14,323 bases of DNA from an uncultured Clostridia bacterium (GTDB taxonomy: Bacteria > Bacillota > Clostridia > Oscillospirales > Oscillospiraceae). Where the stretch lies: contig CAMWSZ010000028.1 of NCBI GenBank assembly GCA_947177005.1, positions 1-14,323 of the forward strand, written 5' to 3'. The notes beneath the pieces were generated by a model. That model was not told the DNA's origin. It saw only the letters and a program-made list of their open reading frames with translations, and did not search any database. A program made the translations under genes and the position numbers. Numbering within the stretch: the first letter of the stretch is position 1; the number at the start of each line of letters is the position of its first letter. Positions 1 through 5,994 of the stretch are shown piece after piece.

Positions 1-206
1 GTGCAGCGGTCAAAAAATTATCCGATGTTCATTCCATTGTTGAGGCAGTCTGCGCTAAAGAAGAGGACTGCCTCGATAATTATCCGGAAAATTTGCAGAA
101 TTCAGACCGGTTTGAACGTACAGAAACAGCAGTGGACAGTCTAAATGATGCGCTGGAGAGACTGGAAGAAGCAACAGAGTGCATCCAAACCGCAATCAGT
201 CAGTGA
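1..206 (+). CDS. C-terminal end of a small, probably coiled-coil phage protein (partial)
   Basis: An open frame enters from the left edge (first full codon at base 3) and ends at TGA 204-206, giving about 67 visible residues. The tail is rich in Glu, Leu and Ala with a heptad-like spacing in its last 30 residues (VDSLNDALERLEEA), which suggests an amphipathic or coiled-coil helix. I know similar short Glu-rich proteins as uncharacterised genes in Firmicutes prophages but cannot name a function. The next gene starts 14 bases downstream and its ribosome binding site overlaps this stop, so the two are probably cotranscribed. The true start lies outside the window. Confidence 0.6.
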   Translation, partial: AAVKKLSDVHSIVEAVCAKEEDCLDNYPENLQNSDRFERTETAVDSLNDALERLEEATECIQTAISQ

Positions 207-220
207 GGTGTCAATAAGTT

Positions 221-913
221 GTGGAATTGATACTTTTTATCTTTTTGGGGGTGGTTTTGTTTGTATGTATTGGTTCGGATAAAAGAGATGTGAGGGAAGC
301 CAGTCAGAATACCGAAAAAAGAATCTTATGGTTTGAGGAACGCCAGAAATCCTGGCGTGAACTTGTATCCGACCGGGCATTAGAAGAAGACTTGCGTTAT
401 TTTATTGCAGACCCCAAAAATTATGATGCAGTTTGGGAGGAGGTCCGTTCTGCCTATAGCCAAATGCCCTCGTATGGCGTATGCACACAAATATCATTGT
501 TCCCTTCGATGGTAAAAGGGGTGTACAACGGACGGTCGTACACACAAAAGCAACGCGAAAATATCGCCAGTTCTAATAGAAGAATGGCTCTGGATATTAT
601 GCTGGCTCGCCGTGGAAAGGTTCGCGATGCTAATACATGGGGCAGCCGTTCATTCGCATCTTTTGCTCCAGGAGAAGGACGGCGCTCAAAATTGGTGTGG
701 GATATGACGTTCGATTTTTGGCTTTACATCAGGGACGAACTGGTCAGGAATGGTGTGGACGCAAAACTCATCTTCAAAAGACCAGCACCGCAGAATAATC
801 AGGAATTAGTGTATTATGTCGATCATGTGGATGAGTTCCACTACCAAAGTGGTGAACTGACATGGCTTCCGTTGACATACTTAGAGGAAAATTTGAAACC
901 GTATAAGAAGTAG
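221..913 (+). CDS. Membrane-anchored protein of unknown function
   Basis: This is a 230-residue protein I do not recognise. Residues 2-17 (ELILFIFLGVVLFVCI) form one hydrophobic segment, followed by a charged stretch (DKRDVREASQ). This fits a single N-terminal membrane anchor with the rest of the chain in the cytoplasm. The rest is mixed and soluble-looking, with many aromatic residues and no motif I can assign. The start is GTG at 221: an in-frame TAA at 215 rules out anything earlier, and GAGGTG at 205-210 serves as ribosome binding site; TTG at 227 is an alternative. The stop codon lies inside a 16-bp hairpin shared with the convergent repressor gene. No sign of damage is visible. Confidence 0.65.
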   Translation: MELILFIFLGVVLFVCIGSDKRDVREASQNTEKRILWFEERQKSWRELVSDRALEEDLRYFIADPKNYDAVWEEVRSAYSQMPSYGVCTQISLFPSMVKGVYNGRSYTQKQRENIASSNRRMALDIMLARRGKVRDANTWGSRSFASFAPGEGRRSKLVWDMTFDFWLYIRDELVRNGVDAKLIFKRPAPQNNQELVYYVDHVDEFHYQSGELTWLPLTYLEENLKPYKK

Positions 914-936
914 GGAGTTTTCCCTACTTCTTATAC
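901..936. terminator. Bidirectional hairpin between convergent genes
   Basis: Bases 901-916 and 921-936 are a perfect 16-bp inverted repeat with a 4-base loop (GTTT). The left arm contains the stop of the unknown membrane protein and the right arm ends at the first base of the repressor stop codon. It therefore sits exactly where two convergent transcripts meet. There is no strong T run on either side, so it may act as a weak terminator, an mRNA 3-prime stabiliser or a transcription divider. The structure is seen directly; its function is inferred. Confidence 0.6.
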
Positions 937-1727
937 TATTCAAACAAATAGTCAGGCAGTTGTACACGAGAGTTCAACAAAACCTTGCCGCAGACTTTAA
1001 CAAACCGCCCGCTCTCAGCACGAATAATGATGTTGGAATTTCTGAGATCAGGATTTGCTGAGACAAGAATGAGGTTTCTGCCTTCATCTACGTAATACTG
1101 TTTGCAATACATAGCACCGTCAACACAGAAGATACCGACATCGCCAACACGCAGTTCGTTAGTCCGCTGAACATAAACCACATCTCCATCATGGATATAA
1201 GGTTCCATGCTGTTTCCCTGAATATTAACAGCATAGTCTGCATCGTTCGGCACATTGCTGTCAACTGCCATCATTTCTGCATCTGTTGTGTCAATCGGTG
1301 CGGCGATTCCTGCGGCAGAAGGTGAGGTATAGTGCGGAATGTACCGTAATATCTTCGGTTCGCCGGTCTTAACTGCCTGCAAATTGACCCCTTGCCGGAC
1401 AAAGAACCGCTCTGCTTCAACAGCACACAAGGTTTCCACGGCCTTCTTCCCGTAGGAATCGAGCATCTGATAGTTTTTCAACAGCTTTCTTTCTGCGGGA
1501 GACAGCACCAAACTAGACTTTGGTGTTGATAAACTGAACCCCATCAGAGTATCCATTGATACATTAAGCGCTTTCCCGAGTGAAAGCAAGGCGTCCATTG
1601 CAGGCTTTTTTACGTTCTTCTCCCAAGAACGTACAGCAACAACAGATACACCAACGATAGAGCTTAATTCCTGCTGTGTATATCCTTTATCAAGGCGCAG
1701 GCTCTTTAATCTTTCTCCAAAGTCCAT
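936..1727 (-). CDS. CI/LexA-like phage repressor (XRE helix-turn-helix plus S24 peptidase)
   Basis: This 263-residue protein should keep the prophage silent by binding operators, and should be inactivated by RecA-stimulated self-cleavage after DNA damage. Residues 4-60 form an XRE-type helix-turn-helix domain (GYTQQELSSIVGVSVVAVRSWE). Residues about 125-263 form a LexA/S24 peptidase domain with an Ala-Gly cleavage site at 139-140 (SPSAAGIAAP), the nucleophile Ser173 in GNSMEP, and the general base Lys209 in MYCKQYY. All the self-cleavage residues are present. I place the start at ATG 1727 because AGGAGGG lies just upstream and the domain begins there; the longer frame to 1796 adds 23 residues that do not fit the family. 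A consensus promoter and two operator-like repeats lie 80-130 bases upstream, which suggests autoregulation. Confidence 0.92.
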   Translation of the reverse strand: MDFGERLKSLRLDKGYTQQELSSIVGVSVVAVRSWEKNVKKPAMDALLSLGKALNVSMDTLMGFSLSTPKSSLVLSPAERKLLKNYQMLDSYGKKAVETLCAVEAERFFVRQGVNLQAVKTGEPKILRYIPHYTSPSAAGIAAPIDTTDAEMMAVDSNVPNDADYAVNIQGNSMEPYIHDGDVVYVQRTNELRVGDVGIFCVDGAMYCKQYYVDEGRNLILVSANPDLRNSNIIIRAESGRFVKVCGKVLLNSRVQLPDYLFE

Positions 1728-1809
1728 TTTTTTATTATCCCTCCTAAAATATCTGTATTTTCCCCTGTTGACATGCTGTCGGATTTGTGGTAGCATAATT
1801 GGAAAAGAG

Positions 1810-1821
1810 AAACATTAGTTT
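1810..1821. promoter_or_regulatory. Second operator-like repeat at the repressor transcription start
   Basis: Bases 1810-1821 read AAACATTAGTTT, the same AAAC-N4-GTTT dyad as at 1840-1851. It sits just downstream of the -10 box of the repressor promoter, where bound repressor would block its own transcription. I saw no third copy in 2057-2170, so control of a rightward early promoter by this motif is not demonstrated. Confidence 0.45.
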
Positions 1822-1829
1822 GCATCCAT

Positions 1830-1858
1830 ATAATACCATAAACAAAAGTTTCTGTCAA
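1830..1858 (-). promoter_or_regulatory. Promoter of the repressor gene
   Basis: On the minus strand there is a consensus -35 TTGACA (plus-strand bases 1853-1858), a 17-base spacer and a -10 TATTAT (1830-1835). Transcription would start near 1822-1824 and leave a leader of about 95 bases before the ATG at 1727. One operator-like repeat lies between the -35 and -10 boxes and another lies at the predicted start site. Confidence 0.75.
1840..1851. promoter_or_regulatory. Operator-like repeat within the repressor promoter
   Basis: Bases 1840-1851 read AAACAAAAGTTT, an AAAC-N4-GTTT dyad lying inside the spacer between the -35 and -10 boxes. The same dyad recurs at 1810-1821, with centres 30 bp apart (about three helical turns), as expected for two repressor dimers on one DNA face. 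That the adjacent repressor binds here is inferred from position and symmetry. Confidence 0.5.
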
Positions 1859-1867
1859 TAAGAAGAG

Positions 1868-2056
1868 TGACGTACCCATGGAAATCAATTTTCAGTATAA
1901 ACATTCGTAATATTCAAATTGTTCTGCAATGAGGTTTTAGATTTTGACCGTTTCACCTTGAAAGCATCACTGTGGCAGGCCCTAAAAAATGGATTTTTCA
2001 TCAATACAGAGAGTTTTGAATATTTTCTCACAAAATTGATTTCCGTGTGACGTACC
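1868..2056. mobile_element. 171-bp MITE-like element with 9-bp target duplication
   Basis: The element spans 1877-2047. Its 16-bp ends (1877-1892 and 2032-2047) are inverted copies with one mismatch, centred on GGAAATCAATTTT. A second, perfect 10-bp inverted pair (AATATTCAAA, 1909-1918 and 2015-2024) lies inside. The 9-bp sequence TGACGTACC flanks it exactly on both sides (1868-1876 and 2048-2056). It encodes no convincing protein. Terminal inverted repeats, a perfect target duplication and no transposase define a miniature inverted-repeat transposable element. A 9-bp duplication is compatible with IS4-, IS256- or ISLre2-type transposases; I cannot choose between them. It lies ten bases upstream of the repressor -35 box, inside the divergent control region. 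Confidence 0.85.
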
Positions 2057-2087
2057 GTCCGCGAAACAGGCAAAAGACGGTGCATCA
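2048..2087. repeat. Imperfect 12-bp inverted repeat at the MITE insertion site
   Basis: TGACGTACCGTC (2048-2059) and GACGGTGCATCA (2076-2087) are inverted copies matching at 10 of 12 positions across a 16-base gap. The MITE target duplication TGACGTACC is the outer part of the left arm. This could be an operator, a hairpin in an early leader RNA, or simply the dyad that the transposase preferred. The rest of 2088-2160 holds only weak promoter candidates. Confidence 0.35.
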
Positions 2088-2170
2088 CCACCCACAACAT
2101 GTGCTGCGGGTTGAGTCAGATGTGACACCACTCATATTGTCCGTAGTATAAATCAATTGGGAGGTTTTAC

Positions 2171-2500
2171 TTGCGGATGAGAAAACAGTTATCGGTAAAA
2201 GAACTCAAAAAGTATTGCGAAAGAAATGCCCCGTATCAGGTTACATATTACTCCGAAAACCAGGATTGGTATTGCGTCTCCGATCCATGCAAATTTAGAA
2301 TGCACTTCCCAATCATATTGATATCCGAAAACCCAAACCTGATTTGCTTAAAATCCGGAACGAGCAGCATATGTTTTGACAGAGTGCGGTTCGTGGAGAT
2401 CGACACGGAAACAACTGTGCTGGGGACTGTATTCACCCTTTATTGCGGCGGCGCTGGCTCGAAAGCTCCGGAAGTAACGTATAAACTGATCGCTGCCTGA
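2171..2500 (+). CDS. Small phage protein of unknown function
   Basis: This is a 109-residue soluble protein, the first rightward gene after the control region. I do not recognise a named family, though short proteins with the ELKKYCERNAPY and FVEIDTE type of sequence are familiar as uncharacterised genes in Clostridia prophages. Residues 8-20 look helical; the rest alternates hydrophobic and polar residues like a small beta-rich fold. The start is TTG at 2171, seven bases after GGAGG; ATG at 2177 is in frame but less well spaced. No clear terminator follows, but a new consensus promoter starts 29 bases after its stop, so the downstream pair of genes can be expressed independently. Confidence 0.6.
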   Translation: MRMRKQLSVKELKKYCERNAPYQVTYYSENQDWYCVSDPCKFRMHFPIILISENPNLICLKSGTSSICFDRVRFVEIDTETTVLGTVFTLYCGGAGSKAPEVTYKLIAA

Positions 2501-2529
2501 AAAAGTTTGGAATATTTTATTTTATTGAG

Positions 2530-2559
2530 TTGACACGGATACCGTAATTGTGATATACT
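2530..2559 (+). promoter_or_regulatory. Consensus promoter of the MazF-like/recombinase-like unit
   Basis: TTGACA at 2530-2535 and TATACT at 2554-2559 are separated by 18 bases, with TG two bases before the -10. A short dyad, ACGG-ATA-CCGT (2535-2545), lies just after the -35 box and may be a regulator site. The first downstream gene starts at 2598 with GAAGGAG in front of it. The strength of the match suggests expression even while the prophage is silent. Confidence 0.7.
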
Positions 2560-2597
2560 CCAACTATCAACATAATTGAAGTGAAGGAGTAAAAACA

Positions 2598-3023
2598 ATG
2601 AATATCACAACACGAGAGCGTTTTCCTCTTATCGGAGAAGTTTATATGGTAAAATTCGACGGAGTGGGCAGCGTACAGCAGGGAGTACGTCCAGCATTAG
2701 TGTTCCAAAATAACGTAGGCAACCGCTATAGCCCCAATGTCGTAGTTCTGCCAATTACCAGTTCTCATAAGAAAACAAACCAGCCAACTCATGTGCTTGT
2801 CAGCGCAAAGGAAAGCGGACTGCGTATGGACAGTATGGTATTATGTGAAAATCCGCAGTGCATTTCCAAAGAGCAGCTTGGAGACTATATGACTACACTT
2901 CCAGAAAAGTATATGAGGAAAGTAGCTGCTGCAAGTTTGCTGGCAACAGGAGCTATTGCGTATTTGGAAGTGTCGATGCTGACAAATCTTTTAGAAAAAG
3001 CAACCAAGCTGAACGCCGTGTAA
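2598..3023 (+). CDS. MazF/PemK-like toxin (putative endoribonuclease)
   Basis: MazF/PemK proteins cut mRNA at short sequences and are normally neutralised by an antitoxin encoded next to them. This 141-residue protein has the family's beta-barrel signatures: GEVYMVKFD (13-21), the RPALVFQN motif (31-38) with Arg31, the PITSS strand (52-56) where the catalytic Thr/Ser normally lies, and the following GLRMDSMVLCE region (74-84). It is longer than typical MazF (about 110-120 residues) because of a C-terminal helical extension from about residue 105. No MazE-like antitoxin is encoded next to it; the following gene is a recombinase-like protein 37 bases downstream. It could be an orphan toxin, be paired with that neighbour, or be a PemK-fold protein with a changed role. 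The start has a good ribosome binding site. Confidence 0.8.
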   Translation: MNITTRERFPLIGEVYMVKFDGVGSVQQGVRPALVFQNNVGNRYSPNVVVLPITSSHKKTNQPTHVLVSAKESGLRMDSMVLCENPQCISKEQLGDYMTTLPEKYMRKVAAASLLATGAIAYLEVSMLTNLLEKATKLNAV

Positions 3024-3060
3024 ACGGCTCAGCTCTACATAACCAGTAGGAGGAGTTGCT

Positions 3061-4011
3061 ATGTATAATGAAGAATTGAAAACCAAGTTTATCAGGAGCT
3101 ACACCCAAAGTATTCATACCGCTAACGTTGCCACTACAATATTTACTGTTATGTCGGTATACGAAGAAGGATGGCAGGCTGACCTGTGTACAAAATCCGC
3201 CGAAGAACTTCAGCCTGTTATTGATGAGATCATGGCGCTGCGTTCCAGAAGTCAGTGGATGGCCATGACGATTCTCAAAGAATATGTAAAGTGGTGCATC
3301 CTTATGAAGGTTCCCGGTGCCTGCAAAGGGATGCTCAATATCACGGCGGTCGGGCTTGATAAGGTGCGCAGACAGATGGTATCAAGCCCGCTTCATCTCC
3401 AGCGGTATCTGGACAGTCTTTTTGACCGTGAACAGGAAGAAACTGTTGACAATATTTATCGCTGTTATTATTGGATGGCTTTTGGCGGGATCAAGGAAGA
3501 GGATACGCTGCTGATTAAGGCATCCGATGTAGACTTTTCAGAAATGTGTGTCAGGTACAAGAACACCGATATCCCAATATACAGGGAAGCGCTGCCCGCT
3601 TTTCACAATACAGCCGAACTTACAAGCTTCCTTTACAAACATCCGCATTATACAAAGCCAATCAGACGCAACCGGATAGAAGGCGACATACTGATGCGCG
3701 GCATCAAGGCAAATACAAAAATATTGACCATTCGGGCAGTATTATCCAAGCGCTCAAAATTTGCTGTCGAGCAGAGAAAAACCGATTTGCAGCTTAGTTT
3801 CTACCGAGTCTGGATGTCTGGACTTTTCTACAGAATGTACGAAAGAGAGCGGGCTGGAATACCAGTGGATTTTTCAGAAGCCGCAGCCAATTTCATGGAA
3901 GGCAAGACTTATCATGTAACAGGACGTATCAAGGTTAAACATAAGCAAAATCAGAAAGAACGAGACTATATGGAGGATTATCAACGCTGGAAATTAGCGT
4001 TTTCTATCTAA
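3061..4011 (+). CDS. Tyrosine-recombinase-like protein, probably inactive
   Basis: The 316-residue chain resembles the two-domain layout of phage integrases. Residues about 10-95 are helical, like a SAM-like core-binding domain. Residues about 110-285 resemble the catalytic domain, with YWMAFGGIKEEDTLLIKASD (137-156) at the place of the usual GLRxxEl motif and FYRVWMSGLFYRMYER (247-262) at the place of HxLRH. The first catalytic Arg appears replaced by Lys145 and the His of HxxR by Ser246, so strand exchange is unlikely. Tyr284 could fall near the nucleophile position. This comparison is by eye. The gene follows the MazF-like gene, has AGGAGG in front of its ATG, and is closed by a strong terminator at 4022-4053. 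It may be a DNA-binding relic or a partner of the toxin rather than the prophage integrase. Confidence 0.5.
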   Translation: MYNEELKTKFIRSYTQSIHTANVATTIFTVMSVYEEGWQADLCTKSAEELQPVIDEIMALRSRSQWMAMTILKEYVKWCILMKVPGACKGMLNITAVGLDKVRRQMVSSPLHLQRYLDSLFDREQEETVDNIYRCYYWMAFGGIKEEDTLLIKASDVDFSEMCVRYKNTDIPIYREALPAFHNTAELTSFLYKHPHYTKPIRRNRIEGDILMRGIKANTKILTIRAVLSKRSKFAVEQRKTDLQLSFYRVWMSGLFYRMYERERAGIPVDFSEAAANFMEGKTYHVTGRIKVKHKQNQKERDYMEDYQRWKLAFSI

Positions 4012-4021
4012 TACTGAAAAC

Positions 4022-4053
4022 AAAGAGAACTCGCTTCGGCGAGATTCTCTTTT
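4022..4053 (+). terminator. Rho-independent terminator after the recombinase-like gene
   Basis: AAAGAGAA-CTCGC (4022-4034), a TTCG loop and GCGAG-a-TTCTCTTT (4039-4052) form a 13-bp stem with one bulged A, ending in a short T run. It starts 11 bases after the TAA of the recombinase-like gene and separates that unit from the replication genes. Confidence 0.85.
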
Positions 4054-4080
4054 ACATATATCAATACAAATAAATAGTAT
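4051..4080 (+). promoter_or_regulatory. Possible promoter of the replication genes
   Basis: After the terminator, TTTACA (4051-4056) and TAGTAT (4075-4080) are separated by 18 bases in an AT-rich stretch, leaving a leader of about 100 bases before the annealing recombinase gene. Other -10-like sequences (TATACA, TATAAA) are present, so the exact promoter is uncertain. The leader holds AAAAGCGTTTT, a short dyad at 4090-4100. Confidence 0.3.
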
Positions 4081-4183
4081 ACATTGCGTAAAAGCGTTTT
4101 GTATAAACCAAAATAAATGAAGGGAGGACTAGCTGTTGTAAAAGCAGTAACCGCAGAAGCAGCATATCTTACGGAGGTGTAAA

Positions 4184-4885
4184 ATGGCAGAGCAAGAACA
4201 AATGAATATCTATCAAAAGCTGGCGAAAATCAGGAAGCAGGTTGAGGTTATCCGCAAGAACAAAAAGGGGTATAGATATTCCTATGTTTCTGAGGATGAA
4301 ATTCTCGCAAAGATTTCTGTGTTTATGGACAAGTATCATCTGTCCCTGGTTCCCAACATCGTCGGCGGCACAACCAAAGTGGAACCCTATACATATAAGA
4401 AAACCAAAGTCACAAAAGGCGGCGAGCTGTACGAGGAGAACGGGAACGAGGTGCTGGTCAGCGCCGATATGACCTGGACATGGGTAAACGACGACAACCC
4501 GGAAGAACGAGTCACAGTTGGCTGGTCTTTGGTTGGTCAGCAGTCAGACGCTTCACAGGCTTTCGGCTCCGGGCTGACCTATTCGGACCGTTATTTTCTG
4601 CTCAAGTATTTCAATGTGGCTACGACGGATGACGATCCCGATGCACACCGCAGCAAGCAGCGTGCGGCGGAAGCCGCCGAGGACAAGATGATCGCCGAAC
4701 AGATTATCAGCACATTTGACGAACTGGTCAAGGCATTCCTCAAAGAGAACGAATCCAAAGCCGATGAGGTAAAGAATTTTGTATCAAAGTACGTCAAAAA
4801 GGGCAACTACTTTGCCATCACAGAGTCTGCGCTGGCAGCCAAGTTGATGGACGATTTCAAAAATACTTTTAAGATTAAGGAGTAA
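4184..4885 (+). CDS. erf: ERF-family single-strand annealing recombinase
   Basis: ERF-type proteins bind single-stranded DNA and anneal complementary strands, supporting phage recombination and genome circularisation. The 233-residue product has the ERF layout: an N-terminal helix and beta domain with IRKNKKGYRYSYVSEDEI (23-40), then the diagnostic block QSDASQAFGSGLTYSDRYFLLKYF (120-143), comparable to the family's GSAxTYaxRYxL. A charged helical tail follows (about 155-233). It opens the replication block and is followed six bases later by an SSB-like gene, the usual arrangement of annealing protein, SSB and nuclease in phages. ACGGAGGTG precedes the ATG closely. The gene looks intact. Confidence 0.85.
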   Translation: MAEQEQMNIYQKLAKIRKQVEVIRKNKKGYRYSYVSEDEILAKISVFMDKYHLSLVPNIVGGTTKVEPYTYKKTKVTKGGELYEENGNEVLVSADMTWTWVNDDNPEERVTVGWSLVGQQSDASQAFGSGLTYSDRYFLLKYFNVATTDDDPDAHRSKQRAAEAAEDKMIAEQIISTFDELVKAFLKENESKADEVKNFVSKYVKKGNYFAITESALAAKLMDDFKNTFKIKE

Positions 4886-4891
4886 AATAAA

Positions 4892-5272
4892 ATGGGATTT
4901 CGTACAGGAGCATATGCAAAAGTGTGGGAAGTTACTTCCATGAGCGACACAAGCACAAAATTGCGGATATCTGTCAGCCGCAAAAATAAGCAAACAGGCG
5001 AATATGAGCAGGATTTTTCCGGTTTCGTGCTGGCTATCGGCACTGCTGCTGCCAGTAAAGCGGCCCGTCTGAAAGCGGGAGACCGTATCAAGCTGGGAGA
5101 CGTAGACGTTTCTACCAAGTATGACAAGGTAAAAAAGGTGTCCTACACCAACTTTAAGATGTTCTCCTTCGATGTTGAGAATGGCAGCTCTTCCTCTCAG
5201 GGAGCCGCTCCGGATAATCCTCAGCCGACTGTTGACGAAGGAGAAATTGACGACAGCAGACTTCCGTTTTAA
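4892..5272 (+). CDS. ssb: Phage single-stranded DNA-binding protein
   Basis: The protein has 126 residues. Residues about 1-100 could form an OB-like fold, and the linker at 101-115 is rich in Ser, Gln and Pro. The last residues (EGEIDDSRLPF) form the acidic, hydrophobic-ended tail that bacterial and phage SSBs use to recruit partner proteins. The core does not closely match cellular SSB, so assignment rests on the tail, length and context. It lies six bases after the ERF gene and 12 bases before the nuclease gene, suggesting translational coupling. It would coat single strands exposed by the helicase and hand them to the annealing protein. It appears intact. Confidence 0.75.
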   Translation: MGFRTGAYAKVWEVTSMSDTSTKLRISVSRKNKQTGEYEQDFSGFVLAIGTAAASKAARLKAGDRIKLGDVDVSTKYDKVKKVSYTNFKMFSFDVENGSSSSQGAAPDNPQPTVDEGEIDDSRLPF

Positions 5273-5284
5273 TGGAGCTGGCTT

Positions 5285-5988
5285 ATGGGGGAAGTCAACT
5301 ATGCACCTCTCATAGAGGAAATGGTGTGGAGCTACTCCCGTATCAAGGCTTTTGATGACTGTCCTTACAGATGGTATTTGAAATATATCCGAAAACTTCA
5401 TGGAAAGGATATGTTTTTCTCTGATTATGGGATTTTCGCACACAAACTCATAGAAATGTACTACCGTGGCGAAAAGACTCAGAAGCAGCTGTCGGCTATG
5501 TATCTTCAGGAATTCAAAAGCCGTGTCAAAGGACACGCTCCAAACAAAAAGGTCTTTGGCAGCTATTTTAAGAGCGGTCTGGACTATTTCAAAAACTTTA
5601 CGCCGTTTCCATACAATATGATTGCTGTGGAAAAGCGTGTGGACTTTGTAATAAACGGCATTTCTTTTGTTGGATACATAGACTATCTTGGCGAAAAAGA
5701 TGGTGAACTGTACGTCATAGACAATAAGTCCAGAACGCTGAAACCAAGCAAGAGCATGGAAGGAAGCCGGGTTTTCTATGCTTCAACTGTTTCCGTGAGC
5801 CGGTCTTTATCCAAGAACCATTCCAGGAGCAGGCATACGCCGCATCCAAAGAGTGGTTGAGCGAGAGCGTTAGAAAAATAACGGCAGAAACAGATTTCAG
5901 GCCGGACATTGATTATTTCAAATGTACGCACCTTTGCGAGATGAACGGCCACTATGAATATTATAAACTGTCGCAGAAAAAGAGGTGA
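5285..5988 (+). pseudogene. RecB/Cas4-like PD-(D/E)XK nuclease, broken by an internal deletion and frameshift
   Basis: The N-terminal part shows the fold well: SYSRIKAFDDCPYRWYLKYI (17-36), a motif His in GIFAHKLIE (His53), Asp133 in GYIDYL, and the D-x-K core at 146-148 (VIDNKS). After about residue 153 the frame turns into low-quality sequence and stops at 5860. In the next frame, family-like sequence resumes at about 5749 (QEHGRKPGFLCFNCFREPVF) and runs to TGA 5986-5988. The join lacks the roughly 25-30 residues that normally carry the QxxxY motif after DxK, so this is a deletion plus frameshift, not a simple slip. Of the C-terminal Cys residues expected for a 4Fe-4S nuclease, two remain (KCTHLCEMNG) and the third position seems lost (GHYEYY). 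The deletion size and the missing Cys are judged from memory of the family. Confidence 0.8.
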
Positions 5989-5994
5989 TAGCAC

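Noticed and set aside
1706..2100. Two short minus-strand frames (60 and 71 residues) upstream of the repressor
   Set aside because: One overlaps the repressor start and promoter and the other runs across the MITE with low-complexity content; neither has a convincing ribosome binding site.
4784..5536. A 250-residue minus-strand frame
   Set aside because: It is antisense to the ERF, SSB and nuclease genes, has an unnatural composition and no ribosome binding site.
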